In this document: positions 22,701 to 32,930 of the stretch, one piece after another
Numbering within the stretch: the stretch's first letter is position 1
Layout: each line of letters opens with the position of its first letter
Assembly: GCA_011316305.1 (NCBI GenBank)
Contig: SAUG01000067.1
Location: 1 to 64,000 of the forward strand
Direction of reading: 5' to 3'
From: Rusavskia elegans
Taxonomy: Eukaryota; Ascomycota; Lecanoromycetes; Teloschistales; Teloschistaceae
Length of the DNA stretch: 64,000 bases
Translations under genes and position numbers: made by a program
The notes under the pieces: generated by a model
Told to the model about the DNA's origin: nothing
Seen by the model: only the letters and a program-made list of their open reading frames with translations
The model's database searches: none

Positions 22701-24872
22701 ATGTCTGCAATCACCGAGGAATTGAATGAGATTTTCGCGATACCGCCGATCAACGAGCTTCCACCAGATGTATCTGGCGAACTCCAATCAATATGTCGAC
22801 TACACTCGATCTCCCCAAAGGAATTGTCCTACAAGTGGGAATCCTACAGTATGAAAATGGGCTCAGAGCAAACCACATTGGACCTTCCAACTGTACGAGC
22901 TTTCAAAAAGGGCCTCCAGGAGATAGTGGAGCGCGAGGCGCGGAGCAAGTCTCATATGAGAAGCGCTGACAGAAGGGGAGCCTATGCAACACCACGAAAC
23001 ACTGCAAAGGGAGGAGACGCTTTCGGCATGTATGTTTGACTCGAGCCAGTGTACAACGATACTGCTGATAAGTCGCAGGCTGGATAGTATCACGCCTGTA
23101 CACCGATCAACGGGCAGAAGCAATAAGCGAAAAGCACCTTTCGAGACTCCGTCGGTACCAAAATCCAGCAAAGCTGATGGCATGAGTTCTCCAAGCGATG
23201 GAAAATCTCCCTTGACCCGCACCGATCAAAACGGCAATCAGTGAGTGGATGACCTGATCAACGTGTGCAGTAGCTGACAACTTTCTTTCACAAGATCAGT
23301 CGCATTTGTTGAGCGCCAAAACTCTGGTCAGATCATTGAAACTCTCAATGGCCATCTAGATGTCCACGAACCCCCAATCGCCCCATATCCTGAGTCCCGA
23401 GTCAAGTTAACTGCAAATACCGATCTCAAGAAATTTCGCTACCGTCCAATGGCAATGCATCTCTCTGAAGCCTCAGAAGTGCTCGATGACAGGATCGATG
23501 AATTCCAGTCGCTCATCCAGTCGCACCATAACCTTGACGACTCCGCATTCGGCAACGCCGCAGCTCAAGGGACGAATCAAATCGTCGCTGTTGGACGGAT
23601 AGCGTCGGATTCATCACAAGGAAAGCTCAACGCCGCCTCGATGGTGCTAGAAATGTCCCGGCGGACGGGCGCAGGCCTTCGTGTCCCGCTGAAAGTGGAA
23701 TCGGTTTCATGTGAATTTTTCCCCGGTCAAATTGTCGCCGTACGCGGCATCAATGCATCAGGCGATTATTTCTCGGTCGACGAAGTCCTCAACATTCCTC
23801 TTCTGAGCCTTGCGGCATCTCAGCAATCCACGATCGACTCGCTCAATGAGCGCTTGGGCGTCACAGAAGAAGAGGACCATAGTATGCCATCCAAAGCCCT
23901 GAATGTGATCACGGGTTCCGGCCCATATACAGCCGACGACAACCTCGCATTCGAGCCATTGAATGCTTTGTGCCAGAAAGCCGAGGAGTCATGCGCGGAC
24001 ATGTTGATCCTGATCGGCCCCTTTCTTGACACTGAACACCCGTTGCTGGCATCCGGCGACTTCGACCTCCCAGATGATCCAAGTATCGAGCCAGACAGGG
24101 CAACACTCGTGGATGCATTTAGGCTGCTGATAGCGAAGCCGTTGCAGGCACTTGCCAAAGCCATACCGAGTATTACGATTGTGTGTATTCCATCAACGCG
24201 CGATGTCATGAACAAGCATGTATCGTGGCCACAAGATAATCTGCCAGGCAAGAAATTGGGTCTCCCTAAACAAGCGAAGATGGTGTCGAATCCCGTTACC
24301 GTTTCTATCAACGAGATTGTAGTTGGAATATCGGCGCAGGATGTACTGTACGAGCTGAGAATAGAAGAGGTGGTCGTGGGCAACAAACAAGGAAGAGAAG
24401 GTAATCTATTGGCAAGATTACCGAGACATTTGATCGAGCAGAGACACTTCTTTCCTTTGTATCCACCTGTTGACAGGACGCTTCTGCCGAAGCCGGGAAC
24501 GGAGGAAGGTATTGCCGTCGGGATGCCGATGGATATCAGTTATTTGAAGCTGGGGGAATGGCTGGAGGTCAGACCGGATATGCTGATTCAACCGAGCGCG
24601 CTCCCACAATTTGCTAAGGTACGTCTGCCATCTCACTCACCCTAACCTACTTCGTTGTGCGTGGTAGAGCCAAGGCTGACAAGAGATGTGTGCAGGTCGT
24701 TGAGAATGTCCTTATCGTCAATCCTGGACCGTTGTCGAAGCGGAAGGGACCAGGGACTTTTGCTCAGATGACGATCTACCCGAGGAAACTGACAGAGCAG
24801 GAGAGGAGGGAGGGTAAGCCTGTGGCCAATAAGCTGTTCGAAAGGGCCAGGGTGGATGTTGTTAGGATATAG
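22701..24872 (+). CDS. POL12: DNA polymerase alpha subunit B
   Basis: The four exons are 22701-23029, 23079-23240, 23295-24618 and 24696-24872, giving 663 residues. The start ATG opens MSAITEELNEIF, like other fungal Pol12 proteins; a further in-frame ATG at 22494 is less likely. The N-terminal helical domain reads ELQSICRLHSISPKELSYKWESY. The OB fold comes next (NQIVAVGRIASDS ... FFPGQIVAVRGIN) and then the inactive calcineurin-like phosphoesterase domain (MLILIGPFLDTEHPLL, IPSTRDVMNKHVSWP). The C-terminus contains VVENVLIVNPGPLSKRKGPGTF. The subunit tethers the catalytic polymerase and primase subunits during priming of DNA replication in the nucleus. The phosphoesterase fold lacks the usual metal ligands, as in the whole family. 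Confidence 0.94.
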
Positions 24873-25096
24873 CATCGTTTTTTTCCTTCTGCATCCATGG
24901 CCTTTCCTGCGCTTTTCGTCCATGAGAGACCTTCGAAGCTTATTCTAGGACAAACCGATGACCTTAATGTGATTTCCATCATGACGACGGGATAAAACCC
25001 GGCGCAATCGTAAAATCTTTATCTCCATCTCAACCCTGCCTCACTCCCTCACAATGCCCCTCCTATCCCCTATCCATAATTCGCATCTACCGCTCC

Positions 25097-25616
25097 TCAC
25101 CTAGGCATCCCTCCCTGCCTCACCTTTCCCCAATTCGGCCCCCTCTCCATCAGCTCCTGTAGGCCCAAATCCCGCCACGCGACCTCCCTCTTCGCTTGCG
25201 TCGCGCGCTGGATCCCAAATGCGGCGTGCTGATCCGGTACCACGTCGTCTTCGTCCTCTGGGTTCGGCGGCTGGTGGTGAGGGGCCACGTGGATGGGTTC
25301 GGGGGGAAGGTGGGGTGGGCGGGTAAATTCCTGTTGGGAGTGAGCTGGTGGGGTAGCTTAGGGGAGGGATGAGTTTAGGTAGTATGGAGACATGGACAAG
25401 GGAGAAGGGTAGAGGGGTAGTTATTGAGAATGGACCGGGAGGGACTTGGGGAAAGCGAAGATGGATGGGGAAAGGAGAGTGGGAAAACAGTGAGGACTCA
25501 CTTCGAAGAGGTCGGCGATGCGGGGCTGGGAGAAGTGGATGTAGGTGTGGGAGGAATCTTTGGACTGGAGATGGTCAGTGGGGAATGAAGGTGGAGAGGC
25601 GACCGGAGGGTACCAT
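25097..25616 (-). CDS. Small conserved-looking protein, 99 residues, start codon split from body by an intron
   Basis: I do not recognise the family. The proposed exons are 25614-25616 (the ATG alone), 25502-25564 and 25097-25330. The first intron is 49 nt with GTACCC donor, CTGAC branch and CAG acceptor. The second is 171 nt with a GTGAGT donor and CAACAG acceptor. The product begins MSKDSSHTYIHFSQPRIADLFE, has a Pro-rich middle and an acidic NPEDEDDVVPD segment. It ends in a basic helical part (QRATQAKREVAWRDLGLQEL). Without the first intron, no ATG opens this frame, which argues for the model. Unknown function; no membrane segment or signal peptide is visible. Confidence 0.6.
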
Positions 25617-25955
25617 TGTGGGATTTGGGTTGTGTAAAATGGTTGAAGGGGAGAAGATGAGGGTGGTGAGGAGGGACCTCAAATTACAATGTTGTAAACT
25701 TCTAATCGACTTGGTAAGTTTACGGCAGATCAAATTGCGTTCGACGAATTACTAAGGTACTAAGCACCACAGAAACTGAATGTTGAATGGTTATCAAGCA
25801 AACACGCTTTGTGAACTATGATGTAGGACATATACAGATTTTTACAATCCACAGCGACCCTACTCCTGATGCGACCGTCGAAGCATCGATGTCTAGTGCA
25901 TGGACCTGGCCCTTCTGCCCGGATCACAGATCCCACTATAACACCGCTCAGTGCA

Positions 25956-26898
25956 CTACCAAAGGCGATTCTCTGCAGCAGAAGCAGCCTTAGATCTAGT
26001 TTTCCTCGCAACCAGCTTGCCAAAACCTGGTGTTTTGAAGAACAAACTTGGTCCTTGCCCTTCCTCCAATTGATGACTTAGATAGCCTCTATGCGCTGGA
26101 TCCCTGTAGTATTCGATATCTTTTCGGCCCGTAGGATCCGGCAACCTAATGGGATAATCCCTCTGTTCTCGTGGTTCTTCGATTGGCATAGCAATCTGTG
26201 ATTGCAACGAGTGGATCGGATCTGTCTTTCCCTTGATAATTCGTTCAATCGAAGCAGGCGTGTAGTATCTCGTCGTGACTGAACCCCCAGCAGCTTCAAT
26301 GGCGGCTATTGCAGAGGCGGATGCTCGAGAGGCGATGATGTGTAGTGGAGATGTGAGCTTCTCCGAACCTTTGGCGAGTAGCTTCACCCCATCCTTCACT
26401 TCCGATATGCAGCGAGACTTTGCAAGCTCTCGAATGGTGATGGGTTTGGCAGGATTTAGGCGGCCTTGGTCCACCCATGACTGGATTTTCTCGAGGTTGA
26501 GGGGTTTCATCTCTACAGAAAACCTGCGTCAACGTATGAGTGGTCATGCACTATAGATAGGTGCAACGCTGGGCATGTGTTGCTTACTGGTTCTCAAAGC
26601 CCCTCACGCCGTGAACGACTTCATCAGGCGTCTGGCCCCCATTAAACCCTCGTGGCACCTTTCCATGTTGTTTTTGTCCTTTGTGGCCTCGGCCTGACGT
26701 CTTTCCCTTGCCAGAAGAGGGACCCCGGCCTCGTCTGATCTTCTTGTGATATGCGGTTGGATTATCTGATAAGCCGGAAAGAATGGAAGCTGAGCGCTGC
26801 TGTGGGTAGAGGAAGGGGAGATATGAGGTGATGGTCCGGGAAGCCGTAGGCGTAAATACCCAGGATACTTGAGTAGCTCTAAAAATATTGGGAGGCAT
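25956..26898 (-). CDS. MRPL10: Mitochondrial large-subunit ribosomal protein uL15m
   Basis: The exons in transcript order are 26588-26898 and 25956-26523, giving 292 residues. The N-terminus is basic and hydroxylated, consistent with a mitochondrial import sequence. The L15 signature follows ([23 protein letters not shown], shown here only as its motif: [18 protein letters not shown]), then [10 protein letters not shown] and [18 protein letters not shown]. The [15 protein letters not shown] block at the end of the ribosomal domain is also present, here as [11 protein letters not shown]. About 90 C-terminal residues extend beyond the bacterial protein, as is normal for fungal mitochondrial versions. 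It acts in the large subunit of the mitochondrial ribosome. Confidence 0.92.
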
Positions 26899-28496
26899 AC
26901 TGGGGGGATTTAGCTGTCAAAGCCGTTGATGGAACACTTTACTTTTAGACTCGGACGTTGAATCATAAATCTGCCAAGAAATAGACTTCGCGCTTGTCTA
27001 CCGTACTGTACAGTCGTATTCAAAACCCTGGAGTTCCAGGAGGGGTCGGGCTGGGCAACATACATCAAATTCTACTACGAACCGGAACTTACCAGGCTTA
27101 TATTATAGCCTATAATAGACTTATAATTAATATTAAGACTATAAATTAAAGACCTTCGTCTATACTAAAATTCTGCCTCTTTAGATTTTCTTATTCTAAT
27201 CGCTAGACTTTTTAATTTAAAACCTATAGGGTATTCGAGGACTTTCTATTCGTAGTCGTTTTTAGAGGTTTCCCGGCGGGGTATATAATAATATAAAACT
27301 AAAAAGAAAATATTTATTTTCTACGATTAAATACGAAGTATTCTACTAGAATACTTGATTATTATAGTCTTTAATCTATCCTTTTAGCTCTTTAAAATAA
27401 CCTTTTTAGAATCTTTAAAGTATATAATTTGCCTGGTTTAAAATTCCTGGTTATAGTAGAATTTGATATATGTTGCCCAGCCCGACCCCTCCTGGAACTT
27501 CAGGGTTTTGAATACGACTGTACTCACTTCTGATTGGCCCCGGCTGAAACTGCTTCTTTTGGGCATCTCTCAAGTCTCGACCACACTTTACCAAGTTACT
27601 CATGACAAATGCTCCCAAAGTCTTAGGGCTGATACTGCTGAGTCTAGTTCATCGACCATGTTAGTAACGAGGATACCAATCCTCCGGAACAATGGCCGCA
27701 ACGATTGCTCTAGCTTTCCGTCTCGTCATCTCTGAAAACGCGGAAAACTCAACGATGGCCAATTCCATCTTTATATCAAATGTCTTATAAAAATTTCATG
27801 TTTTGCAGTCTTGAGCATACTCAGGTCAGCATATAGTTGATGCGTATCATTTCAGCTCTGGATGGACCAGATAGTGAATCACCCTTGTAGGTGGACATCC
27901 GGATCAACGCTGCGCAGGGCTGGACATTTGGCCCATTATATTGAGATCAAGCGTTAAAGATGATAGGAAGGGAAGCTGAAGTTATTTGTCAGTCACTGGG
28001 GTCTCGATCAGCATGATTACTTTGGTAATATCTGTTAAAGAGCTGCGTTGCATTTTCTCCCCGCCGATTTGCTACATCTTTACCTGTCGCTCCCTTAACG
28101 CTATCAATCTCTTTACAATGTCCGCCGGGGAAGATAACTTTTTCTCTATCGTCTTTATGATTTTCCTCAGGGAAGGGTGTCAAGCTCTCCATTCCATTCT
28201 GCACAAGATCGAATACACACATGACTATAATGACATCATCCGTTTCCCATTCGCTCAGTATCCACTAACGATTTTCGATATGACTATGGTCGTTCTCTTG
28301 GCCAAGGGTCGGCTGGCTGACAACTCTTTCTTTGTACCATCCATTGTCTCTTTCACTTTCCCAATAACCCAAACCAAAGATCACTACAATCAAGAATTGG
28401 TACGAGACGTACTTCGACTGTCTTCGCCGAGTCGTCTTCTCCAAACACATGGATGATCTACACAGACAATACAGTAGACCTCCTCAATCCCTTGAA
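26899..28496. other. Intergenic region containing a RIP-degraded inverted-repeat element
   Basis: Apart from the element at 27011-27520, this stretch has only ORFs without family motifs. One 156-codon ORF at 27986-28456 was considered and rejected. Confidence 0.5.
27011..27520. mobile_element. 510-bp inverted-repeat element (Tc1/mariner-type ends), RIP-degraded interior
   Basis: The left end CAGTCGTATTCAAAACCCTG recurs as an exact reverse complement at the right end, and the inverted repeats stay nearly identical for about 70 bases. The few differences are transitions. A TA dinucleotide flanks both ends (27009-27010 and 27521-27522), which matches Tc1/mariner target preference. The interior is strongly AT-rich with many TpA and no usable ORF. 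This looks like a non-autonomous element hit by RIP. The same end sequence begins the AT-rich block at 59669. Confidence 0.88.
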
Positions 28497-28886
28497 TTAA
28501 TGACTAACATGTTCAATCGCTGCGAGCGGCTTGGAGCAGCATAGCTCCAGTGGGGACGCGGATTCTGACATGAGAAATCCACCCGTTTTTGCCGGTCTAG
28601 ATATCGATACCACGATTGGCGACCATTCGGCATCCATGGCAGGTGCAGATAAAAGCCAGTCTCTCCTCTCATTCCAGCAAATATAAATGTCCTGCACGAC
28701 AGTCTTCTCATTCAACAATACCGGTATCTCGGTGCGTGCATCAAGGATGGTTTGAGACTGAGTAAGGAGAGTAATTGTATGCCACGTATCACCTCCTCGC
28801 CTATTACATACAACAATTTTGCCAAACAAACCACACGAGTTATCCCCACAGGAACCGTAGTAAGTATGTCGCTGCGCGAGGTCCAT
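28497..28886 (-). CDS. Hypothetical protein, 129 residues, weak support
   Basis: This is a single ORF with an ATG at 28886 (MDLAQRHTYYG) and a TAA at 28497. No domain, signal peptide or membrane segment is recognised. It has several Cys and Trp residues (SCGDNSCGLFG, YICWNERRDW) and a mixed composition that could be real. It sits in a gene-poor stretch between a transposon-derived element and a decayed gene, so it may also be chance or a remnant. Confidence 0.3.
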   Translation of the reverse strand: MDLAQRHTYYGSCGDNSCGLFGKIVVCNRRGGDTWHTITLLTQSQTILDARTEIPVLLNEKTVVQDIYICWNERRDWLLSAPAMDAEWSPIVVSISRPAKTGGFLMSESASPLELCCSKPLAAIEHVSH

Positions 28887-29397
28887 CTTCACTTGTCAAC
28901 CTTCCCCTTCCCCAAGCCTTCGACCCTGAGCACTGGCTTGGCCGAGGTTCATCGATCTAGAGAAACACCCTGTCCCCTTCGGTACAGGCAGTCGAAGCTG
29001 TCCTGGCCGCGCGCTGGCGAAACAGGAAATCTTCGTTGCGTTTGGAAACCTAATCTATCGTATCCACGTAGACCTTCAGATACGAGGGATAAATATATCA
29101 CGGCTGTTCATGGTTTCTTTTCCAGAGCGGTAGCGGGACGGAAGGGAGTGTTGAACGTTTTGTTGAAGTAGATGTATATGTTTGTACAGTTCCATCTGGT
29201 TTTGTTTGGGCCTCTTGGTCCTTTGTATTTCATATGGCTTGAGCATGTCTCTCTGTAGCCAACCTCATGTAGAACGCGTCCAAGTTCCTTGATAAAATCT
29301 TCGGACAATTTCTTATCTTAATTATGTATTGAAATCAGAATCTCATCTCGACTTTTCACCGCAGAATGTTGTCTAAGGCCTTCAATCCACCCACCTC
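28887..29397. other. Intergenic region
   Basis: No supported gene, repeat or RNA is seen here. Confidence 0.45.
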
Positions 29398-30121
29398 ATG
29401 GTCTCCTTACAAACCGTACCAGTCTTTCAGGTACTCACAGGGCTCGAGAAGTCAACTGTGGACTTAATATTCCAGCAGCACTTTCTTCCAGGTCAGAATT
29501 CCGAGCTCCACACGGCAATCACGAAAGCATTGTCCGTTGGTTTGATGACAAAGAAGAATGCAGGCATCGCTTCGATGGTACATCTGACGGGTGGCCATTG
29601 CAAAGAAGTAGCAAGCCTTCTGGAACTCACCGAGACAGATTTTCATTACGATCTCAATCGTGTCATTGCCCTTGGGATACGAATGGAACTTCTATGGCCG
29701 GAACACATATACGACCGCTTTACTCAGAGCTCTATCCAGCATGACGCATGGTACCCAAGGCTGGATTGAAGATGCGATCTACAAAGCAAAGCTAGCTGGT
29801 GTGGTTTCTTCTCAGACTGCTGCTTTTGGCATCTTTCAATTCTGGACAGACTTTGGCGACGACTTGGCAAGTTATCCGAGGCGGCGAAACGCAACATAGC
29901 TTATCGGGCTGTTCCGGACAGGCACTTTTGACGCCGACCCTGACATGATAAAGAGCATCCGTACGTAGGTTCTCCGTAGGACCTGGACGATGGAATTTGC
30001 CAATCGCTACCGGATGCAACTTGACCTCGGCAGTAAGGATACAGTCATAGAGCAGTGGAATGAGGAAAACCCGGGGTTCGAGATCGCTTTGGCCAAAGCA
30101 AGCCTTCCGGTACAGCATTGA
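29398..30121 (+). pseudogene. Decayed protein-coding gene of unknown family
   Basis: Three segments read like consecutive protein, but in different frames and interrupted. The first runs from an ATG at 29398 to about 29767 and includes TKKNAGIASMVHLTGGHCKE. The reading then appears to shift by one frame near 29750 to WIEDAIYKAKLAGVV and FGIFQFWTDFG, ending in a stop near 29898. Around 29910-30120 a third stretch (GTFDADPDMIKSIR, then an in-frame TAG, then WTMEFANRYRMQLDLG and NEENPGFEIALAKASL) ends at a TGA. No splice model I tried joins them cleanly. I do not recognise the family. A real gene with unusual introns remains possible. Confidence 0.4.
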
Positions 30122-30750
30122 TCAAAGCAGCGAAAGTGTTCAGCAGGCCTGATTTGGAGCTCGGTTGTTGGGGTATGGTATATCAGTAATCAGCGTTGTA
30201 CATGGCACATCTTTTGCGGCGTCTGGACTTGGGCCTGAAAATAGGCCCATGCAAGTGTCAGTGCCGAGGAGCACCCAGCATAGCTTGATGGCTGTTAAGA
30301 TACAGTACATATATATTTGTCAACTTCTACGGCGTCAAATGCTTGAAGGTCGGAAGAAGATCTGGCACAAGTCAAATGAGCAGCCAAATTATACAATGTT
30401 GGATGGGGTAGGCATATGCTCCTGTGAGCAATCAATCACAATAAGAATTGTACAGCAGTCGATACTCCGATATGGAGAACTTTTCTGACGACTGTCCAGA
30501 GGCCGCTGTCAAGGTACTTTAAAGTATACATTTTGAAGGATTAGGCAGTGCTAGTGACGTTTGGTGACACTAGGTTTTTGGGCTGTTATTTGGTATATGA
30601 TTACTGTTGTGGGTGTTACAATAACCTTGAGCACCACGGGGCCAGGATGATTGGCAGCAGCTTGCCGCGCAAACTACGAGGCCATGGACTCACAGGGTGC
30701 ATCTACCAAAGATGGGTTCGCTGAAGTGGCATTTCATTGCACCAAAGCGC
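30122..30750. other. Intergenic region
   Basis: No supported gene is seen. It lies between the decayed gene and the 3' end of the NMNAT-like gene. Confidence 0.45.
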
Positions 30751-32004
30751 TTAGCTATCCATATTTTCCAAATCGTCATTGTTTTCCAAGACAGTTTTCG
30801 AATCCCTGCATAGTGCGCATGCTGTCGCTTTGCCTGTGGATGAGCACTTGTAGCAGATTCTTTGCCTCTTTCGCAGATTTGGGGAATTCAAGTCATCCGC
30901 AATACCTCTTTTTGGTATCCTTGCTGCATCTTTGTTTGGTTTAGATGCCGCTTTCAGCACTTCCATTAGTAAGGGTACGTGTTCTGGTACGTTTTCGTCG
31001 TGTGTCCGCTCAATTGCACGACATATCTTCCTTGTAGTCTCGTGGTTCTCATGCGCCTTGTTGCGTTGGGGCAAAGTTGACGTAAGCATGTCCCACAGCA
31101 AGTGCGGGCTGAGTGCCAGCAAATTCAAAGCACTTTTGAGTTCGTCTTCTTGATCCTTGAGTATGTGGAGGAGTCTGTGGATACTGCTGGAGCTGATGCC
31201 GCGGAAAGGAGTGTGTTGTTCGGTCGTACTCCGCAAAAAGCGCAGACTTTTCCATGGTGTTATATGTTTTTGCCAGCATACACTTACTGAGTTCGGAGAG
31301 CTAAGGCTGGCGAGCTGTCCTGACAGAGCTTTGGTTGGTGTCTTGAGATCGCGAGCTGACTTGCTGTCACAAACTTGGGGAGCTGCCTGATGTTGCCTGG
31401 CTCTTTGTTGTTCATCATCCACAACCCAAGGCCCGAAACCATGCTGACAGAAGTCTTGGATCACACCATGCTGGTCATACGTTGCTTCCCTCGCGATGTT
31501 GCTGATTATGGTCATCTCATGAAAATGGTCCTTAGGGGTACAGTCAGGGCCATGCAAACTGGCAAAACGAATCTGGCATTTATCTTTCTTGGCATGTGCC
31601 TTGAGATTCTTCTGAAGGGTATTACAGCCGCCTGGAAAATCGATTGACTCGGTAAAGACCCATGCCCAAGGCGGAAAATGAGGGTCTTCCCTCCATAACC
31701 GAGCTCGATCGTTCAAGGGTAAAACAAGGGGTTTGGTTTCTGGATCGTGGTACTTGGATCGGACTCGGTCATCCCGAAGAGGTCGGATGAAGGCGGCAAC
31801 TATGTTGAGCTCTTTGGCGAGCTGGTGATGCGCGTGCCACAGGACGGCCAAATGACCGCGGTGAGGTGGGTTGAAGGATCCGTAATAGACAAGAATGACA
31901 TTCGTTCGGCTCCTGTCGAGCTGTGGATTTACCTTGAACCTGAATTGCCCGCATTTGTCTTTCCCATCAAGGATAGTAGAGAGGTAGCGACCAAGAGTGG
32001 GCAT
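30751..32004 (-). CDS. Nucleotidylyltransferase of the NMNAT/cytidylyltransferase superfamily with Cys-rich tail
   Basis: This is a single exon of 417 residues, starting at the ATG at 32004; two further upstream codons exist only with a TTG start. The nucleotide-binding motif GSFNPPHRGHL (near residue 42) carries the superfamily (H/T)xGH signature. Near residue 270 ISSSSIHRLL matches the second signature, ISSTxIR. The enzyme class transfers AMP or CMP from a nucleoside triphosphate onto a phosphorylated substrate such as NMN. The insert between the two signatures is longer than in standard NMNAT. The C-terminus has CYKC ... CALC, a possible zinc ribbon after a basic segment. The exact substrate is open, as the length and tail differ from housekeeping NMNAT. 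Confidence 0.8.
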   Translation of the reverse strand: MPTLGRYLSTILDGKDKCGQFRFKVNPQLDRSRTNVILVYYGSFNPPHRGHLAVLWHAHHQLAKELNIVAAFIRPLRDDRVRSKYHDPETKPLVLPLNDRARLWREDPHFPPWAWVFTESIDFPGGCNTLQKNLKAHAKKDKCQIRFASLHGPDCTPKDHFHEMTIISNIAREATYDQHGVIQDFCQHGFGPWVVDDEQQRARQHQAAPQVCDSKSARDLKTPTKALSGQLASLSSPNSVSVCWQKHITPWKSLRFLRSTTEQHTPFRGISSSSIHRLLHILKDQEDELKSALNLLALSPHLLWDMLTSTLPQRNKAHENHETTRKICRAIERTHDENVPEHVPLLMEVLKAASKPNKDAARIPKRGIADDLNSPNLRKRQRICYKCSSTGKATACALCRDSKTVLENNDDLENMDS

Positions 32005-32922
32005 TTTCAAAAAGTTTCTTCTTCGATAAGCATGTATGAAGCTAAATTGATATATTTCACGAAGGATGATTAATGAAAGTGTTGATCACTCATGAGCTAC
32101 AAGATATACCATGGCCCGTGAAACTTAAAATTCGCAGAGGAAAGAGCAGCGCACACTCGTGGTGTGATCGTACCTATCCAGTGCAAACCGGCTCATTCAC
32201 TGCATCAGCGGCTCTGCATGCTCAACAGCTATAGAGTGACCCACCTGGATGCAACAAGCAAGTATCGGATAGGCGGGCAGCGCAACTACCTTTGCCAGAA
32301 TCTCGAATGCTTGGCTAATTTCTTGCTCACGATAAAACCTCAGGCGCATAACATAGACTGAACCCACTACGGAAGACATCCTCGATGCAGAATGTATCTG
32401 GTGATGCAATGAGCTCTCAATCTGCACGACACGCTACTCAACATCTGTTTCTTCAGAACCGATAGGTCGAACTCAGCGCTCTTGAGAGAATTAGGAAGCT
32501 CGAATCAAGCATTCCGTGATACTCCCTTGCGCCCCTGCTGCGGTATGGCTGTATTGAATCTTAGTAGGTAGACGTCGAAGCTATGGGCATATCCATGGAT
32601 GTTACGAGAAAGCAGAATGAGACTCGTCGTGAAAAAAATCGATTGCAATGTAGACCACAGCAATTACCAAACAGATCCCCGAGAATCAAGTCCTGTGCCG
32701 AATTATCGAGCTACTCCTTATTAAGTATAGTCCTCTAGCTCCAACAGCAGCTACGTAGCAATATCGAGGCAGGTGTTATATCGATTTCCAATATCGAGGT
32801 ATCGACTGTTACTTGTCATTGCGATTGATTCTTTACACGAGCAAGGTAACTAAGCTCTCCAGAGCTAGCTCATTTGTGGCAAAGCCTTGGCCTTGGCTTT
32901 CGTCACGTCTCACAATGACAAA
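32005..32922. other. Intergenic region with a dispersed repeat copy
   Basis: No gene is supported. It contains copy 2 of the dispersed repeat (32746-32830) and ends at the hAT target duplication. Confidence 0.5.
32746..32830 (+). repeat. Dispersed repeat, copy 2 (shares core with 10059-10150)
   Basis: It shares the core ccaatatcgaggtatcgac and flanking blocks with copy 1 near 10.1 kb, in the same orientation. It lies about 100 bases left of the hAT element. Confidence 0.6.
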
Positions 32923-32930
32923 ATCCCTAC
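32923..32930. repeat. Left copy of 8-bp target site duplication
   Basis: The sequence atccctac is repeated exactly at 36062-36069, directly outside both ends of the hAT element. An 8-bp duplication is diagnostic of the hAT superfamily. Confidence 0.92.

Noticed and set aside
27986..28456. 156-codon ORF on the plus strand
   Set aside because: Hydrophobic, motif-free and without good start context or introns, in a gene-poor stretch. Chance is the simpler explanation.
29792..30118. 108-codon minus-strand ORF
   Set aside because: It is antisense to the decayed gene, whose plus-strand segments look more protein-like.
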